Source of the DNA: DASZUK01 sp963745595
GTDB taxonomy: Bacteria > Actinomycetota > Acidimicrobiia > Acidimicrobiales > RAAP-2
NCBI GenBank assembly: GCA_963745595.1
Contig: CAVUYB010000008.1
Span: 113,391 to 177,390 of the forward strand
Length of the DNA: 64,000 nucleotides
Direction of reading: 5' to 3'
Part shown: positions 26,479 through 35,833 of the stretch, in pieces
Position numbering within the stretch: the stretch's first letter is position 1
How the letters are laid out: each line of letters opens with the position of its first letter
Notes under the pieces: model-generated
What the model was told of the DNA's origin: nothing
Database searches by the model: none
What the model saw: the letters and a program-made list of their open reading frames with translations, nothing else
Position numbers and translations under genes: made by a program

Positions 26479-26500
26479 ACCATCAAGAATACCAGTCATA
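26476..26500 (-). promoter_or_regulatory. vapBC leaderless promoter and candidate operator
   Basis: On the minus strand TATTCT (26491-26486) precedes the ATG at 26478 by seven bases. GGTAT occurs twice as a direct repeat 13 bases apart (TGGTATTC and TGGTATGC), overlapping the -10 and the start codon, a plausible autoregulatory site for the AbrB-type antitoxin. Confidence 0.45.
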
Positions 26501-26531
26501 TGCCATGCCTTTCGCCGCCGATCGAACCCGG

Positions 26532-26548
26532 TAACGTGCCCCGCCATG
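26532..26548 (+). promoter_or_regulatory. Leaderless-type promoter of proS
   Basis: TAACGT at 26532-26537, eight bases, then the ATG at 26546. It is back to back with the vapBC promoter within about 70 bases. Confidence 0.45.
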
Positions 26549-28003
26549 GCCACTCCCACCGGAAAGGTCCCTGGCGGAGCGTCCGGCGCGTCGGCGAAGG
26601 GCGCGCTCACGCCGCGGGCGGACGACTTCCCGCGGTGGTACCAGGACGTCGTGGCCCGGGCGGAACTGGCGGACAACGGCCCGGTCCGGGGGACGATGGT
26701 CATCCGGCCGTGGGGCTACGCCATCTGGGAGCGGCTGCAGGCTGCGCTCGACGAGCGGATCAAGGCGGCGGGGGCGGAGAACGCGTACTTCCCGCTGTTC
26801 ATCCCCGAGGCGTTCTTGAAGCTCGAAGCCGAGCACGTCGAGGGGTTCAGTCCGGAGCTGGCCGTCGTCACGCACGGCGGCGGCAAGGATCTCGAAGAGC
26901 CGGTCGTCGTCCGGCCGACGAGCGAGACGGTGATCAACCACTTCTTCGCCAAGTGGGTTCACAGCCACCGCGACCTCCCACTGCTGATCAACCAGTGGGC
27001 GAACGTCGTCCGCTGGGAGCTCCGGCCACGGCTGTTCCTGCGGACGAGCGAGTTCCTCTGGCAGGAAGGGCACACCGTCCACGCGACGGAGGCGGAGGCC
27101 CGGGCGTACGCCCTGCAGATCCTCGAGGACGTCTACGTCGAGACGATGACCCAGGTGGCGGCCATCCCGGTGCTCACCGGCCACAAGACCGAGCGCGAGC
27201 GGTTCGCCGGGGCGACGCGGACGTGGACGTGCGAGGGGATGATGGGCGACGGCAAGGCGCTGCAGATGGGCACGAGCCACGAGCTCGGCCAGAACTTCGC
27301 CCGGGCGTTCGAGATCCGGTTCTCGGACACCGATGGCGAGCTCCGGTACCCGTGGCAGACGTCGTGGGGGGTGTCGACCCGGCTGATCGGCGCGCTGATC
27401 ATGGCCCACGGCGACGACTTCGGTCTGCGGCTGCCGCCCGACCTCGCGCCGCACCAGGTCGTCGTGCTCGTCGTTCGGGACGACGACGGCGTCCGGCGGA
27501 CCGCCGAGTCCCTCGTCGCCGAGCTGGTCGCGGCGGGGTTGCGGGTGAAGCTCGACGACCGGACCGACACCGGCTTCGGGCGCCGGTCGGTCGACTGGGA
27601 GCTGAAGGGCGTCCCGGTCCGGGTCGAGGTCGGGCCACGCGACCTGGCCGACGGCAACGTGACGATGGTCGTCCGGCATCGGCAGGAGAAGGTCCAGGTG
27701 CCCGTGGGTGGTGCGGTCGCCGCGGTCACCACGACGATGGCCCGGGTGGCCGACGAGCTGCGGGCGGAAGCCGTCGCCTTCCGCGACGCCCGGACCGAGG
27801 ACGTCGACGACCTCGCCGGCGCGGTCGAGGTCGGGAAGGCCGGGTTCGCCCGCGTGCCGTGGGCGGCGGTCGGTGCCGACGGCGAGCGGCAGCTGGCGGC
27901 GGCGACGCTCAGCGTCCGCTGCCTGCAACGGCCCGACGGCGGCCTCCTCGCCGACGGCGCCGGCGACGAGTCAGCGGTCGCTATCGTCGGGCGGTCGTAC
28001 TGA
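26546..28003 (+). CDS. proS: Prolyl-tRNA synthetase, archaeal/eukaryotic-like type
   Basis: Charges tRNA-Pro. The 485-residue enzyme is the short ProS form without the bacterial editing insert. It has class II motif 1 (NGPVRGTMVIRPWGYAIWERL), motif 2 (ELRPRLFLRTSEFLWQEGHT), GATRTWTCEGMMGDGKALQMGTSHELGQNF and an anticodon-binding domain (APHQVVVLVV to GRRSVDWELKGVPVRVEVGPRD). This form occurs in several actinobacteria and reflects old transfer or lineage sorting. An N-terminal Ala/Gly lead precedes LTPRADDFPRWYQDVV. Confidence 0.95.
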   Translation: MATPTGKVPGGASGASAKGALTPRADDFPRWYQDVVARAELADNGPVRGTMVIRPWGYAIWERLQAALDERIKAAGAENAYFPLFIPEAFLKLEAEHVEGFSPELAVVTHGGGKDLEEPVVVRPTSETVINHFFAKWVHSHRDLPLLINQWANVVRWELRPRLFLRTSEFLWQEGHTVHATEAEARAYALQILEDVYVETMTQVAAIPVLTGHKTERERFAGATRTWTCEGMMGDGKALQMGTSHELGQNFARAFEIRFSDTDGELRYPWQTSWGVSTRLIGALIMAHGDDFGLRLPPDLAPHQVVVLVVRDDDGVRRTAESLVAELVAAGLRVKLDDRTDTGFGRRSVDWELKGVPVRVEVGPRDLADGNVTMVVRHRQEKVQVPVGGAVAAVTTTMARVADELRAEAVAFRDARTEDVDDLAGAVEVGKAGFARVPWAAVGADGERQLAAATLSVRCLQRPDGGLLADGAGDESAVAIVGRSY

Positions 28004-28059
28004 ATCATCGGCCGGTCCCGACCGCCCGCGGTCCCAGCAGCCCGCCGTCGGCGCCCGGT

Positions 28060-28068
28060 TGCTATAAT
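28060..28068 (+). promoter_or_regulatory. Extended -10 promoter of the rimP-nusA-infB operon
   Basis: TGCTATAAT is a perfect extended -10, the only exact TATAAT promoter noted in the window. Initiation is expected near 28075, leaving a leader of about 190 bases before rimP. Confidence 0.7.
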
Positions 28069-28089
28069 TCCGGGGCTGTCCGGTCGTAG

Positions 28090-28155
28090 TTCTGACCTGT
28101 CGAAGCGTGGGCCGCCGCCCACGCTTTCCTTTTGTGGGAGCCCGACAGGTCGGAA
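28090..28155 (+). promoter_or_regulatory. Structured leader RNA (nested stem-loops) before rimP
   Basis: A 13-base outer arm (28090-28102) pairs with 28143-28155 with a single G-U position. Between them sit the terminator-like inner hairpin, its U-rich run and GTGGGAGCC. Folding of the outer stem would enclose the terminator. Placement between a strong promoter and rimP-nusA-infB suggests control by attenuation; NusA feedback is a natural but untested guess. Confidence 0.6.
28103..28133 (+). terminator. Intrinsic terminator-like hairpin in the rimP leader
   Basis: AAGCGTGGGC (28103-28112) pairs perfectly with GCCCACGCTT (28117-28126) around a four-base loop and is followed by TTCCTTTT. Stem plus U-rich tract fits a rho-independent terminator about 55 bases after the predicted start. 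It may end most transcripts early. Confidence 0.6.
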
Positions 28156-28263
28156 CGGGAACGGACGGCGGGAGGTCGCCGGCCTGACTCGGGCGGCGGC
28201 CACCCGGAACGGAAGGGGTCGAGCAGGTTTACGGAGCAGTACCCGAGAGGAGGTGGCAGCCAG

Positions 28264-28761
28264 ATGGACGACCTGACCGGCGCGCTGTCGCCCGTCCTCG
28301 CGGACCTCGGGCTCGACCTCGTCGACGTCGAGACGACGGGCGGGGTCGTCCGGGTCCTGGTTGACCGGGACGGCGGCGTCGACCTCGACGCGTTGGCCGC
28401 GGCCAACAAGGCGGTCTCGGTCGAGCTGGACCGGCTCGACCCGATGCCCGGCCGGTACACGCTGGAGGTCTCGAGCCCCGGGGTCGAGCGGCGGCTGCGG
28501 ACGCCGGCTCACTTCGCCCGGACTATCGGCGAGACGGTGACGGTGCGGACGCATCCCGGCACGACCGAGGTCCGCCGGTTGCAGGGCGTCCTGGCGGCGG
28601 CCGACGACGACGGCGTGGTGCTGGAGACCGGTGACGGTCCGGTGCGGATCGCCTACGAGCAGATCGAACGAGCGAGAACGGTATTCGAGTGGGGTCCTAC
28701 GCCGGCTCCGGGCAAGGGCCCGAAGTCGGCCGGGGCAAAAGGAAAGGTCACGACGCGATGA
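28264..28761 (+). CDS. rimP: Ribosome maturation factor RimP
   Basis: Assists 30S maturation. The 165-residue protein has the RimP N-domain (LGLDLVDVETTGGVVRVLVDRDGGVDLDAL) in two blocks and the signature YTLEVSSPGVERRLRTPAHFAR. The start is supported by a strong ribosome-binding site, GAGGAGGTGG, nine bases before the ATG; this is unlike the many leaderless genes nearby and fits the long structured leader. It overlaps nusA by four bases (ATGA). Confidence 0.95.
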   Translation: MDDLTGALSPVLADLGLDLVDVETTGGVVRVLVDRDGGVDLDALAAANKAVSVELDRLDPMPGRYTLEVSSPGVERRLRTPAHFARTIGETVTVRTHPGTTEVRRLQGVLAAADDDGVVLETGDGPVRIAYEQIERARTVFEWGPTPAPGKGPKSAGAKGKVTTR

Positions 28762-30059
28762 GCAAGACGAACTTCGAGTTCCTGGACGCGCTGGGCCAGA
28801 TCGCCCGGGACAAGGGCATCGCGGTCGACACGCTGCTCGACGCCCTGGCCAACGCGCTCGTCGCGGCCTACAAGCGGCGCCCGGACGCGGCGGAGGAGGC
28901 GGTCGTCACGATCGACCCGGAGTCCGGCGAGATCCGCGTCTACGGCCAGGAGCTCGACGAGGACGGCAACGTCCTCAACGAGTGGGACGACACGCCCGAC
29001 GACTTCGGCCGCATCGCCGCCCAGACGGCCAAGCAGGTCATCCTCCAGCGCATCCGCGAGGTCGAGCGGGACCAGAAGTACGAGGAGTACGCCGGCAAGG
29101 AAGGCAACATCGTCACCGGCATCGTCCAGCAGACCGACAACCGCTACACCCTGCTCGACCTGGGCAAGGTGGAGGCCCTGCTGCCCCAGGCCGAGCAGGT
29201 CTCCTACGAGCGCTACGAGCACGGTGCCCGGCTGAAGGCGTACATCGTCGAGGTCCGCAAGACCACCAAGGGCCCGCAGATCGTCGTCAGCCGGACCCAC
29301 CCCGGATTGATCCTGCGCCTGTTCGAGCTGGAGGTGCCGGAGATCTCGTCCGGCGTCGTCGAGATCAAAGCGGCGGCCCGCGAGCCGGGGCATCGGACGA
29401 AGATCGCGGTCTGGTCGAACGACCCGAACGTCGACCCCGTCGGCGCCTGCGTCGGCGCCCGTGGGTCGCGGGTCCGGATGGTCACGAACGAGCTGCGCGG
29501 CGAGCGCGTCGACGTCGTGCCGTTCTCCGACGACCCGGTCGAGCTGATCCAGAACGCACTGGCACCGGCCCGGGTCCGCGAGGTCCGGCTGGACGAGGAG
29601 ACCGGGACGGCAACCGTCGTCGTCAGCGACTACCAGCTCTCGCTGGCCATCGGCAAGGAGGGCCAGAACGCCCGACTGGCCGCCCGGCTGACCGGCTGGC
29701 GGATCGACATCAAGAGCGAGACGCAGCTCGAAGAAGAGGAGGCCGGCTACGCCGGCCAGGAGTGGGCCGAAGGCGAGTGGGTCGAGAACGAGGGCGGCGA
29801 GATGGTCTGGAAGCCGGCCGAGGGCGGCGAGGCGATCTCGGCCGAGCAGTGGACGCACGCCGCCGAAGAGCAGGACGGCGCCGCCGTCGCGGCCGATGCG
29901 GAGGCACCGGCCGACGGTGCCACCGCCGACGCCGCGGCGTCGGCGGGCGGCGAGCCGGCTCGAGCCGCGGCCGATGCGGCCCCGACCGACGACACGCCGA
30001 CGGAGGCCAGTTCGGAGGCCAGCCCAGCCGAGGCCAGCCCGACGGAGAGTGGGGCATAG
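28758..30059 (+). CDS. nusA: Transcription termination/antitermination factor NusA
   Basis: Binds RNA polymerase and nascent RNA in pausing, termination and antitermination. The 433-residue protein has the polymerase-binding N-domain (NFEFLDALGQIARDKGI), an S1 domain (NIVTGIVQQTDNRYTLLDLGK), KH1/KH2 (KIAVWSNDPNVDPVGACVGARGSR and LSLAIGKEGQNARLAARLTGW) and an acidic then Ala-rich tail of about 110 residues. Standard actinobacterial length otherwise. Its TAG is overlapped by the apparent ylxR start. Confidence 0.96.
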   Translation: MSKTNFEFLDALGQIARDKGIAVDTLLDALANALVAAYKRRPDAAEEAVVTIDPESGEIRVYGQELDEDGNVLNEWDDTPDDFGRIAAQTAKQVILQRIREVERDQKYEEYAGKEGNIVTGIVQQTDNRYTLLDLGKVEALLPQAEQVSYERYEHGARLKAYIVEVRKTTKGPQIVVSRTHPGLILRLFELEVPEISSGVVEIKAAAREPGHRTKIAVWSNDPNVDPVGACVGARGSRVRMVTNELRGERVDVVPFSDDPVELIQNALAPARVREVRLDEETGTATVVVSDYQLSLAIGKEGQNARLAARLTGWRIDIKSETQLEEEEAGYAGQEWAEGEWVENEGGEMVWKPAEGGEAISAEQWTHAAEEQDGAAVAADAEAPADGATADAAASAGGEPARAAADAAPTDDTPTEASSEASPAEASPTESGA

Positions 30060-30346
30060 CCCCGGTCCGGACCTGCGTCGGCTGCCGGCGGGCTAGGCCG
30101 GCGGACGAGCTGATCAGGCTGGTCCTACGGTCCGACGGGACGCTGGCGGTGGGGCGGAGCCTTCCCGGACGCGGTGCCTGGCTGTGCGGGGCGGCGGACT
30201 GCCTGGCCCGGGCGGAACAGCGCGGTGCGTTCGCCCGGGCCTTCCGGGCCGCAACGGCGCCCGGAGCGGTCGACGGCCTCCGGCGGGCGCTGGCTGCCGA
30301 CCCGGCCGGCCGAGGAGGGCTGCCGGCCCCTGATGTGCGAGAATAG
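30056..30346 (+). CDS. ylxR: YlxR-family (DUF448) RNA-binding protein, start unclear
   Basis: Small protein of the nusA-infB operon, proposed to bind RNA or RNase P. About 96 residues: VRTCVGCRRARPADELIRLV, GRSLPGRGAWLC and CLARAEQRGAFARAFR are family typical. No ATG, GTG or TTG occurs in frame near the conserved start. The only codon in place is ATA at 30056, which overlaps the nusA TAG (ATAG) the way ATGA overlaps do. Either ATA is used, the start is a sequence error, or translation begins far inside nusA. Confidence 0.75.
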   Translation: MAPVRTCVGCRRARPADELIRLVLRSDGTLAVGRSLPGRGAWLCGAADCLARAEQRGAFARAFRAATAPGAVDGLRRALAADPAGRGGLPAPDVRE

Positions 30347-30394
30347 AGGACCCCGCGTGCCACTTGGCGCACGGAAAGGACACTGAGGAACGAG

Positions 30395-33300
30395 TTGCCG
30401 AAGAAGATCCGCGTCTACGAACTGGGCCGTGAGCTCGGGCTGACCAACAAGGAGGCACTGGATCTGTGCCTCGCGCTGGGCATCGGCGTCAAGAGCCACT
30501 CGTCCTCCATCGAGGATGCCCAGGCCGACCGGGTCCGCCGGAAGGCGGACGCCGAGGGGTTGCGCCGGCCGGTGCAACCGGAAGAGCCCGCCCCGGCTAA
30601 AGAGCCGGCCAAGAAGGCGGCCGCGGCCAAGAAGGCTGCGCCACGGATCGAGACCGACGGTGCGCCGGCCCCGGACGACGCCGACGGGACCGCTCCGCCG
30701 AAGCCGCGCCTGATCAGCAGCCGCGGCACCCCGACCCCGCCGGCCCGCCCGGCGGCTCCGCCGGCCCGGCCGGCCGCGACGCCACCGGCCGCCCGGCCGC
30801 CAGCGCCCCGGACGTCCGCGCCCCGGCCGCCAGTGCATCGCCAGCATCGCCCGCCCCGCCCCGCCCGGCCGCCGCTCCGGCGTCGGCCACGCCGCCGGCT
30901 CCGGCACCGGCCCGTCCGGCCGCGGTGCCGCCTGCGGCAGCCGCGGCACCGGCGTCCGCACCGCCGCGGCCTGACGTCGCCGCCCCACCGGCCGCACCGG
31001 CTGCGGCCCCGGTCGCACCGTCTCCGGCCGCGCCATCCCCGGTGGCACCGTCCTCAGCAGCACCGTCCTCAGCCGCCGCAGCCCCAGCCCCAGCCCCAGC
31101 CGCCTCAGCTCCGGTGCCGGCCGCACCGCCGGCCGCCGAGAGCGCACCCAGCCCGACTCCGGCAGCTCCCGGCACCGGGGAGACCGTGGCGACGCCGGCC
31201 GCGGCGTCCTCCGGCGCCGCACCGGCCGCGCCCAGCGCCCAGCGCCCGACCCGCCCGCCGATGAGCCCGTCCGGCAAGCCGGTGCCGCCCCCGCCGGGGG
31301 TTCGGCCCCCGCTCGGCCCGAGTGGTCGTCCGATCCCGCCGCCGCCCGGCATGGGTGGGCGGCGCCCGCCGGCCCCGACCGGCCGCCCCGGCGGCGGGAG
31401 CTACCCGCAGCGGACCGGCGGCCGTCCGGCCCCGTCCGGTGGCGGTAGTCGTCCTGGTGGTGGCGGTGGCTTCGGCGGCCGTCCTGGCGGCCCTGGTGGT
31501 GGTGGCGGTGGCTTCGGCGGCCGCCCCGGTGGCGGCGGTCCGGCCGGCGGTGGGCCGCCGGGAGGCCGTGGTGGCGTTCCCGGTCGGCGCCCGCCGCAGC
31601 GGCGGTCCCGGCGTCGGCGTCGCAATCTCGAAGAGCTCGAGCCGACGCAGCTGACGACGTACACGCCGTCGACCGCGCCGGTACCAGAGGGCGAGATCAT
31701 CGTCGAGCGCGGCTCGACGGCTCGCGACCTCGGGCCGAAGTTGAACCGATCGGCCGGTGACGTCGTCCGGTTCCTGCTGTTGCAGGGGGAGATGGTCACG
31801 GCGACGCAGTCATTGACGGACGACATGATCGAGCTCTTCGCGGCCGAGCTCGGCGCGGACGTCCGGCTGGTCGACCCGGGCGAGGAGAAGGAGGCCGAGC
31901 TCCTCGCCAAGTATTTCGAGGACGACGACGACGAGGAAGAGGACGAGGCCGATCTGCGGCCGAGGCCGCCCGTCGTCACGATCATGGGTCACGTCGACCA
32001 CGGCAAGACGCTGCTGCTCGACCGGATCCGGACCACCGACGTCGTCGCCGGCGAGGCCGGTGGGATCACCCAGCACATCGGGGCCTACCAGGTCGACTGG
32101 CACGACAACCTCATCACGTTCATCGACACGCCGGGCCACGAGGCGTTCACGGCGATGCGGGCGCGCGGCGCGGAGGTCACCGACATCGTCGTCCTCGTCG
32201 TGGCGGCCGACGACGGGGTGATGCCACAGACGGTCGAGGCCATCGACCACGCCAAGGCGGCCGACGTCCCGATCATCGTCGCCGTCAACAAGATGGACCG
32301 GGAGGATGCCAACCCGGATCGCGTCCTCCAGCAGCTGGCCGAGCGCCAGCTGGTGCCGGAAGCGTGGGGCGGCGACACGATCGTCGTCCAGGTCTCCGCG
32401 TTGGCCGCCACCGGGATCGACGACCTGCTGGAGCAGATCACGCTGCTCGCCGAGGTCGAGGAGCTGCGGGCCAGCCCAGAGGGCCGGGCGCGGGGCACGG
32501 TCCTCGAGGCCAACCTGGAAGCCGGGCGGGGCCCGGTGGCGACGATCATCGTCGAGAGCGGCATGCTGCGGGTCGGCGACCCGGTGGTCGCCGGGGCGGC
32601 GTGGGGCAAGGTCAAGGCGCTGATCGACGATCGCGGCGACCACGTCAAGGAGGCGCTGCCGTCGATGCCGGTGCAGGTGCTCGGCTTCTCGGAGCCGCCG
32701 CACGCCGGCGACGAGCTGCGCACGGCCAAGGATCTGTCGACGGCTCGTACCCTCGGCGAGGCCCGGGCCCAGCGGTTCCGCCTGTCCGGCCACCTGCCGG
32801 TGGCCTCCGCGGCGACCGGGGCCAAGCTGGAGGATCTGTTCGAGCAGATCCAACGGGGTGAGACGGCGACGCTGAACCTCGTGCTGAAGGCCGACGTGCA
32901 GGGCTCGCTCGAAGCGGTCACCGAGAGCCTGCGCAAGCTGGAGCGCGACGACGTCAAGCTGAGCTTCGTCCACCGCGGCGTCGGCGGGATCACGGAGAAC
33001 GACGTCCAGCTGGCGAAGGCGTCGAACGCGACGATCATCGGCTTCAACGTCCGCCCGGACCGGCGAGCCCGCGAGATGGCGGTGGACGGCGACGTCGAGG
33101 TCCGGACGTACGAGATCATCTACAAGCTGCTCGAGGACATCGAGGCGGCCATGCTCGGCATGCTGTCGCCGGAGTTCGAGGAGGTCGTCACCGGCGAAGC
33201 CGAGGTGCGCCAGGTCTTCCGGATCCCGAGGATCGGGGCGATCGCCGGGTGCTACGTCCGCAACGGCGTCATCACCCGCGGCTCGAAGGTCCGCTTCCTC

Positions 33301-33474
33301 CGGGAGGGCGTCATCATCTGGAAGGGCACGATCACGTCGCTCCGCCGGTTCAAGGACGACGCCCGCGAGGTGCACTCGGGGTTCGAGTGCGGTATCGGGC
33401 TCTCCGACTACCAGGACCTCAAGGATGGCGACATCATCGAGACCTTCGAGGAGCGCGAGATCCCGAGGACCTGA
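30395..33474 (+). CDS. infB: Translation initiation factor IF-2, frameshifted in the Pro/Ala-rich linker
   Basis: GTPase that places initiator tRNA. It starts at TTG 30395 (RBS GAGGAA) with the IF2 N-domain (KIRVYELGRELGLTNKEALD). A 300-residue Pro/Ala then Gly-rich linker follows. Then come the second IF2-N segment, the G domain (GHVDHGKT, DTPGHEAF, NKMD) and C-domains ending FEEREIPRT. The N-part and the rest are in different frames; one missing base between about 30780 and 30850 accounts for it. IF-2 is essential, so assembly error is likely. Intact length about 1,027 residues. Confidence 0.93.
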
Positions 33475-33475
33475 G

Positions 33476-33862
33476 ATGGCGCACCGGCGTGCGGCCGGTG
33501 GGGCCGCTCCCTACGCCCGTTCACTACGGGTCAACGAGGTTCTTCGGCAGATCGTCGCCGAAGAGCTCGAACGGCTGGCCGACGCCGACGAGCGCCTGCG
33601 GCTCGTGACGGTGACGTCGATCGACACGAGCCCCGACCTGCGGACGGCCACCGTGTACGTCGGCTCGCTCGACGACGACGTCGCCGACGCGCTCGAGGAG
33701 CGCCGGCCGCACCTCCAGCGCACGGTTGGCCGGCAGGTCCGCATGAAGCGGACGCCGAAGCTCCGGTTCGCGGCCGACCCGGCCGTCTCGGCCGGCGAGC
33801 GGGTCGAGGAAGTTCTCCGGCGGATCGGCCGGGGGCCCGCCGGCGCCCCCGACGAGGAATGA
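33476..33862 (+). CDS. rbfA: Ribosome-binding factor A
   Basis: Cold-shock 30S maturation factor. The 128-residue KH-like protein has RVNEVLRQIVAEELERLAD, VTVTSIDTSPDLRTATVYVG and LRFAADPAVSAGERVEEVL, matching RbfA throughout. The ATG follows the infB stop with one base between; the stop overlaps the truB start (ATGA). Part of nusA-infB-rbfA-truB. Confidence 0.95.
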   Translation: MAHRRAAGGAAPYARSLRVNEVLRQIVAEELERLADADERLRLVTVTSIDTSPDLRTATVYVGSLDDDVADALEERRPHLQRTVGRQVRMKRTPKLRFAADPAVSAGERVEEVLRRIGRGPAGAPDEE

Positions 33863-34749
33863 GCGTCCCCGGGGCCGCACCGGTCACCGGTCTCGTCGTC
33901 GTCGACAAGGAGCCGGGCTGGACGTCGCACGACGCGGTCGCCCGGGTGCGGCGGATCTTCGGCCAGCGCCGGGTCGGCCACGCCGGCACGCTCGACCCGG
34001 ATGCCACCGGGCTGCTGCTGGTCGGGCTCGGCCGGTTCACCCGGATGCTCCGCTTCCTGACCAGCCTGGAAAAGACGTACACCGGCGAGGTCGTCCTCGG
34101 CACGGCCACCGACACGCTCGACGCGTCCGGGGACGTTACCGGTCAGTGGGACATGGCCGGGGTCACGCTGGCCGACGTGCGAGTCGCCGCGGTGTCGTTG
34201 ACCGGGCCGATCGAGCAGGTGCCGCCGATGGTCTCGGCGGTCAAGATCGGCGGCCGGCGCCTGCACGAGCTGGCCCGGCAGGGGCTCGAGGTCGAGCGGC
34301 CACCCCGACCGGTCACGGTTCACCGTTTCGACGTCGCGCCGACCGCCGAGCCCGGGGTCTTCGCCATCACCGTCACGTGCTCGTCGGGGACGTACGTCCG
34401 GACGCTGGCCGCCGACCTCGGGAGCCGGCTCGGCGGCGGCGCCCACCTGCGCCACCTGCGGCGGACGGCGGTCGGCACGTTCGTCGAGGCGGACGCGGTC
34501 CAGCTGTCGTCGCTCGGTCGGGACGACCTGCGGTCGCCGGCCGACGCGCTGCGCGACCTCGACGCGGTGACGGTCGACGCCGAGATGGCTCGCCTGGTCG
34601 CCCGCGGCCTGCCGCTCGACCGGGTGCCGCTCGGGGCGGCCGGCGACGGACCGTGGGCCGTCGTCGCCGACTCCGGCGACCTGCTCGCCGTCTACGAAGC
34701 GACCGACACCGACCGCATCCGGCCGGCGGTCGTCCTGGCCGCCGACTGA
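33859..34749 (+). CDS. truB: tRNA pseudouridine-55 synthase
   Basis: Isomerises U55 in the T-arm of tRNAs. The 296-residue protein has GLVVVDKEPGWTSHDAV, the catalytic Asp in GHAGTLDPDATGLLLV, PPMVSAVKIGGRRLHELAR and CSSGTYVRTLAADLG, with a short PUA-like C-terminal region. Normal length for TruB II type actinobacterial proteins. ATG overlaps the rbfA stop by four bases. Confidence 0.96.
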   Translation: MSVPGAAPVTGLVVVDKEPGWTSHDAVARVRRIFGQRRVGHAGTLDPDATGLLLVGLGRFTRMLRFLTSLEKTYTGEVVLGTATDTLDASGDVTGQWDMAGVTLADVRVAAVSLTGPIEQVPPMVSAVKIGGRRLHELARQGLEVERPPRPVTVHRFDVAPTAEPGVFAITVTCSSGTYVRTLAADLGSRLGGGAHLRHLRRTAVGTFVEADAVQLSSLGRDDLRSPADALRDLDAVTVDAEMARLVARGLPLDRVPLGAAGDGPWAVVADSGDLLAVYEATDTDRIRPAVVLAAD

Positions 34750-34755
34750 TCGGTC

Positions 34756-34771
34756 TAGTCTCCCGACGATG
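34756..34771 (+). promoter_or_regulatory. Leaderless-type promoter of ribF
   Basis: TAGTCT at 34756-34761, seven bases, then the ATG at 34769. It is identical in hexamer and spacing to the nadD promoter. Confidence 0.55.
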
Positions 34772-35704
34772 GAGGTCCGCCGGCCCGACGAGCGCCCGAC
34801 GCCGTCCAAGGGCACTGTCGTGACCATCGGGGCCTACGACGGCGTCCACCTCGGCCACCGCCACCTGCTCTCGCGGCTGCGGGCCCGGGCGGCGGCCCGA
34901 GGGCTGCGCTCGGCCGTCGTCACGTTCGACCGGCATCCGGCGACGGTCGTCCGGCCGGACTCTGCGCCGCCGCTGCTGACCGACCTCGACCAGAAGCTCG
35001 AACTGTTGGCCGACTGCGGCATCGACCTCACGCTCGTCGTCCCGTTCGACCGGGGGCGGGCGGACGAGACGGCGGAGGACTTCGTCGCCGAGGTGCTCGT
35101 CCGCAGCCTCGACGCCCGCCTGGTGGTCGTCGGCGAGGACTTCCACTTCGGCCACGGCCGAAAGGGCAACGTCGCGTTGCTGACCGAGCTGGGTGCGATG
35201 GCCGGCTTCGACGTCGAGGGGGTCTCCCTCGCCGAGGCCGACGGCGACGCGGTCTCGTCGACCCGCATCCGCCAGCTCGTCGCCGACGGTGACGTCGGCG
35301 GTGCGGCCGGGCTGCTCGGTCGGGACCACCAGGTCCGTGGCGAGGTCGTCCACGGCGACGGCCGGGGTGGGGCGGAGCTGGGGTTCCCGACGGCCAATGT
35401 CGACGTGCCGGCCGGGATCGCCCTCCCCGGCTTGGGGATCTACGCCGGCCGCTACCGGCGACCGGACGGCTCGCGGCACCTGGCGGCCATCTCGGTCGGG
35501 AACCGCCCGACCTTCTACGAACGAGCGCCCGGGCCGCTGGTCGAGGCGTACCTGCTCGACTTCGACGGTGATCTCTACGGCGAGGAGGGCCAGGTCTCGT
35601 TCGCCCGCCGGCTGCGGGAGGAGCGCCGGTTCGACCGGGTCGAGGACCTGGTGGCGCAGATGCAGGTCGACGTAGAAGAGGCCCGGCGGGTCCTCGCCTG
35701 CTAA
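34769..35704 (+). CDS. ribF: Bifunctional riboflavin kinase/FAD synthetase
   Basis: Makes FMN from riboflavin and then FAD. Of 311 residues, the first 180 or so are the FAD synthetase domain (GAYDGVHLGHRHLL, VVVGEDFHFGHGRKGN, SSTRIRQLVADG). The rest is the riboflavin kinase domain (GAELGFPTANV, YAGRYR, VGNRPTFYE). The order truB-ribF-rpsO is conserved in actinobacteria. No FMN riboswitch is visible upstream. Confidence 0.96.
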   Translation: MEVRRPDERPTPSKGTVVTIGAYDGVHLGHRHLLSRLRARAAARGLRSAVVTFDRHPATVVRPDSAPPLLTDLDQKLELLADCGIDLTLVVPFDRGRADETAEDFVAEVLVRSLDARLVVVGEDFHFGHGRKGNVALLTELGAMAGFDVEGVSLAEADGDAVSSTRIRQLVADGDVGGAAGLLGRDHQVRGEVVHGDGRGGAELGFPTANVDVPAGIALPGLGIYAGRYRRPDGSRHLAAISVGNRPTFYERAPGPLVEAYLLDFDGDLYGEEGQVSFARRLREERRFDRVEDLVAQMQVDVEEARRVLAC

Positions 35705-35833
35705 CGTTGTCTCGGCCGGGAACGGTCCCCGGCTGACACGACGTGCCCAGGCCAGTTCAGTCCGGCCCGACCGTCGCCCCTGCGGGGCCATCCCGCGCAG
35801 GACACCACCAGAGCCATCCGAGGACGCCCGTAC

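Noticed and set aside
28090..28155. Inverted repeats as a tRNA gene
   Set aside because: No D-arm or T-arm with GGTTCGA, no acceptor geometry; hairpin plus U tract fits a terminator instead.
34741..34768. FMN riboswitch before ribF
   Set aside because: Only 19 bases separate truB and ribF and the promoter is leaderless, so there is no room for an aptamer.
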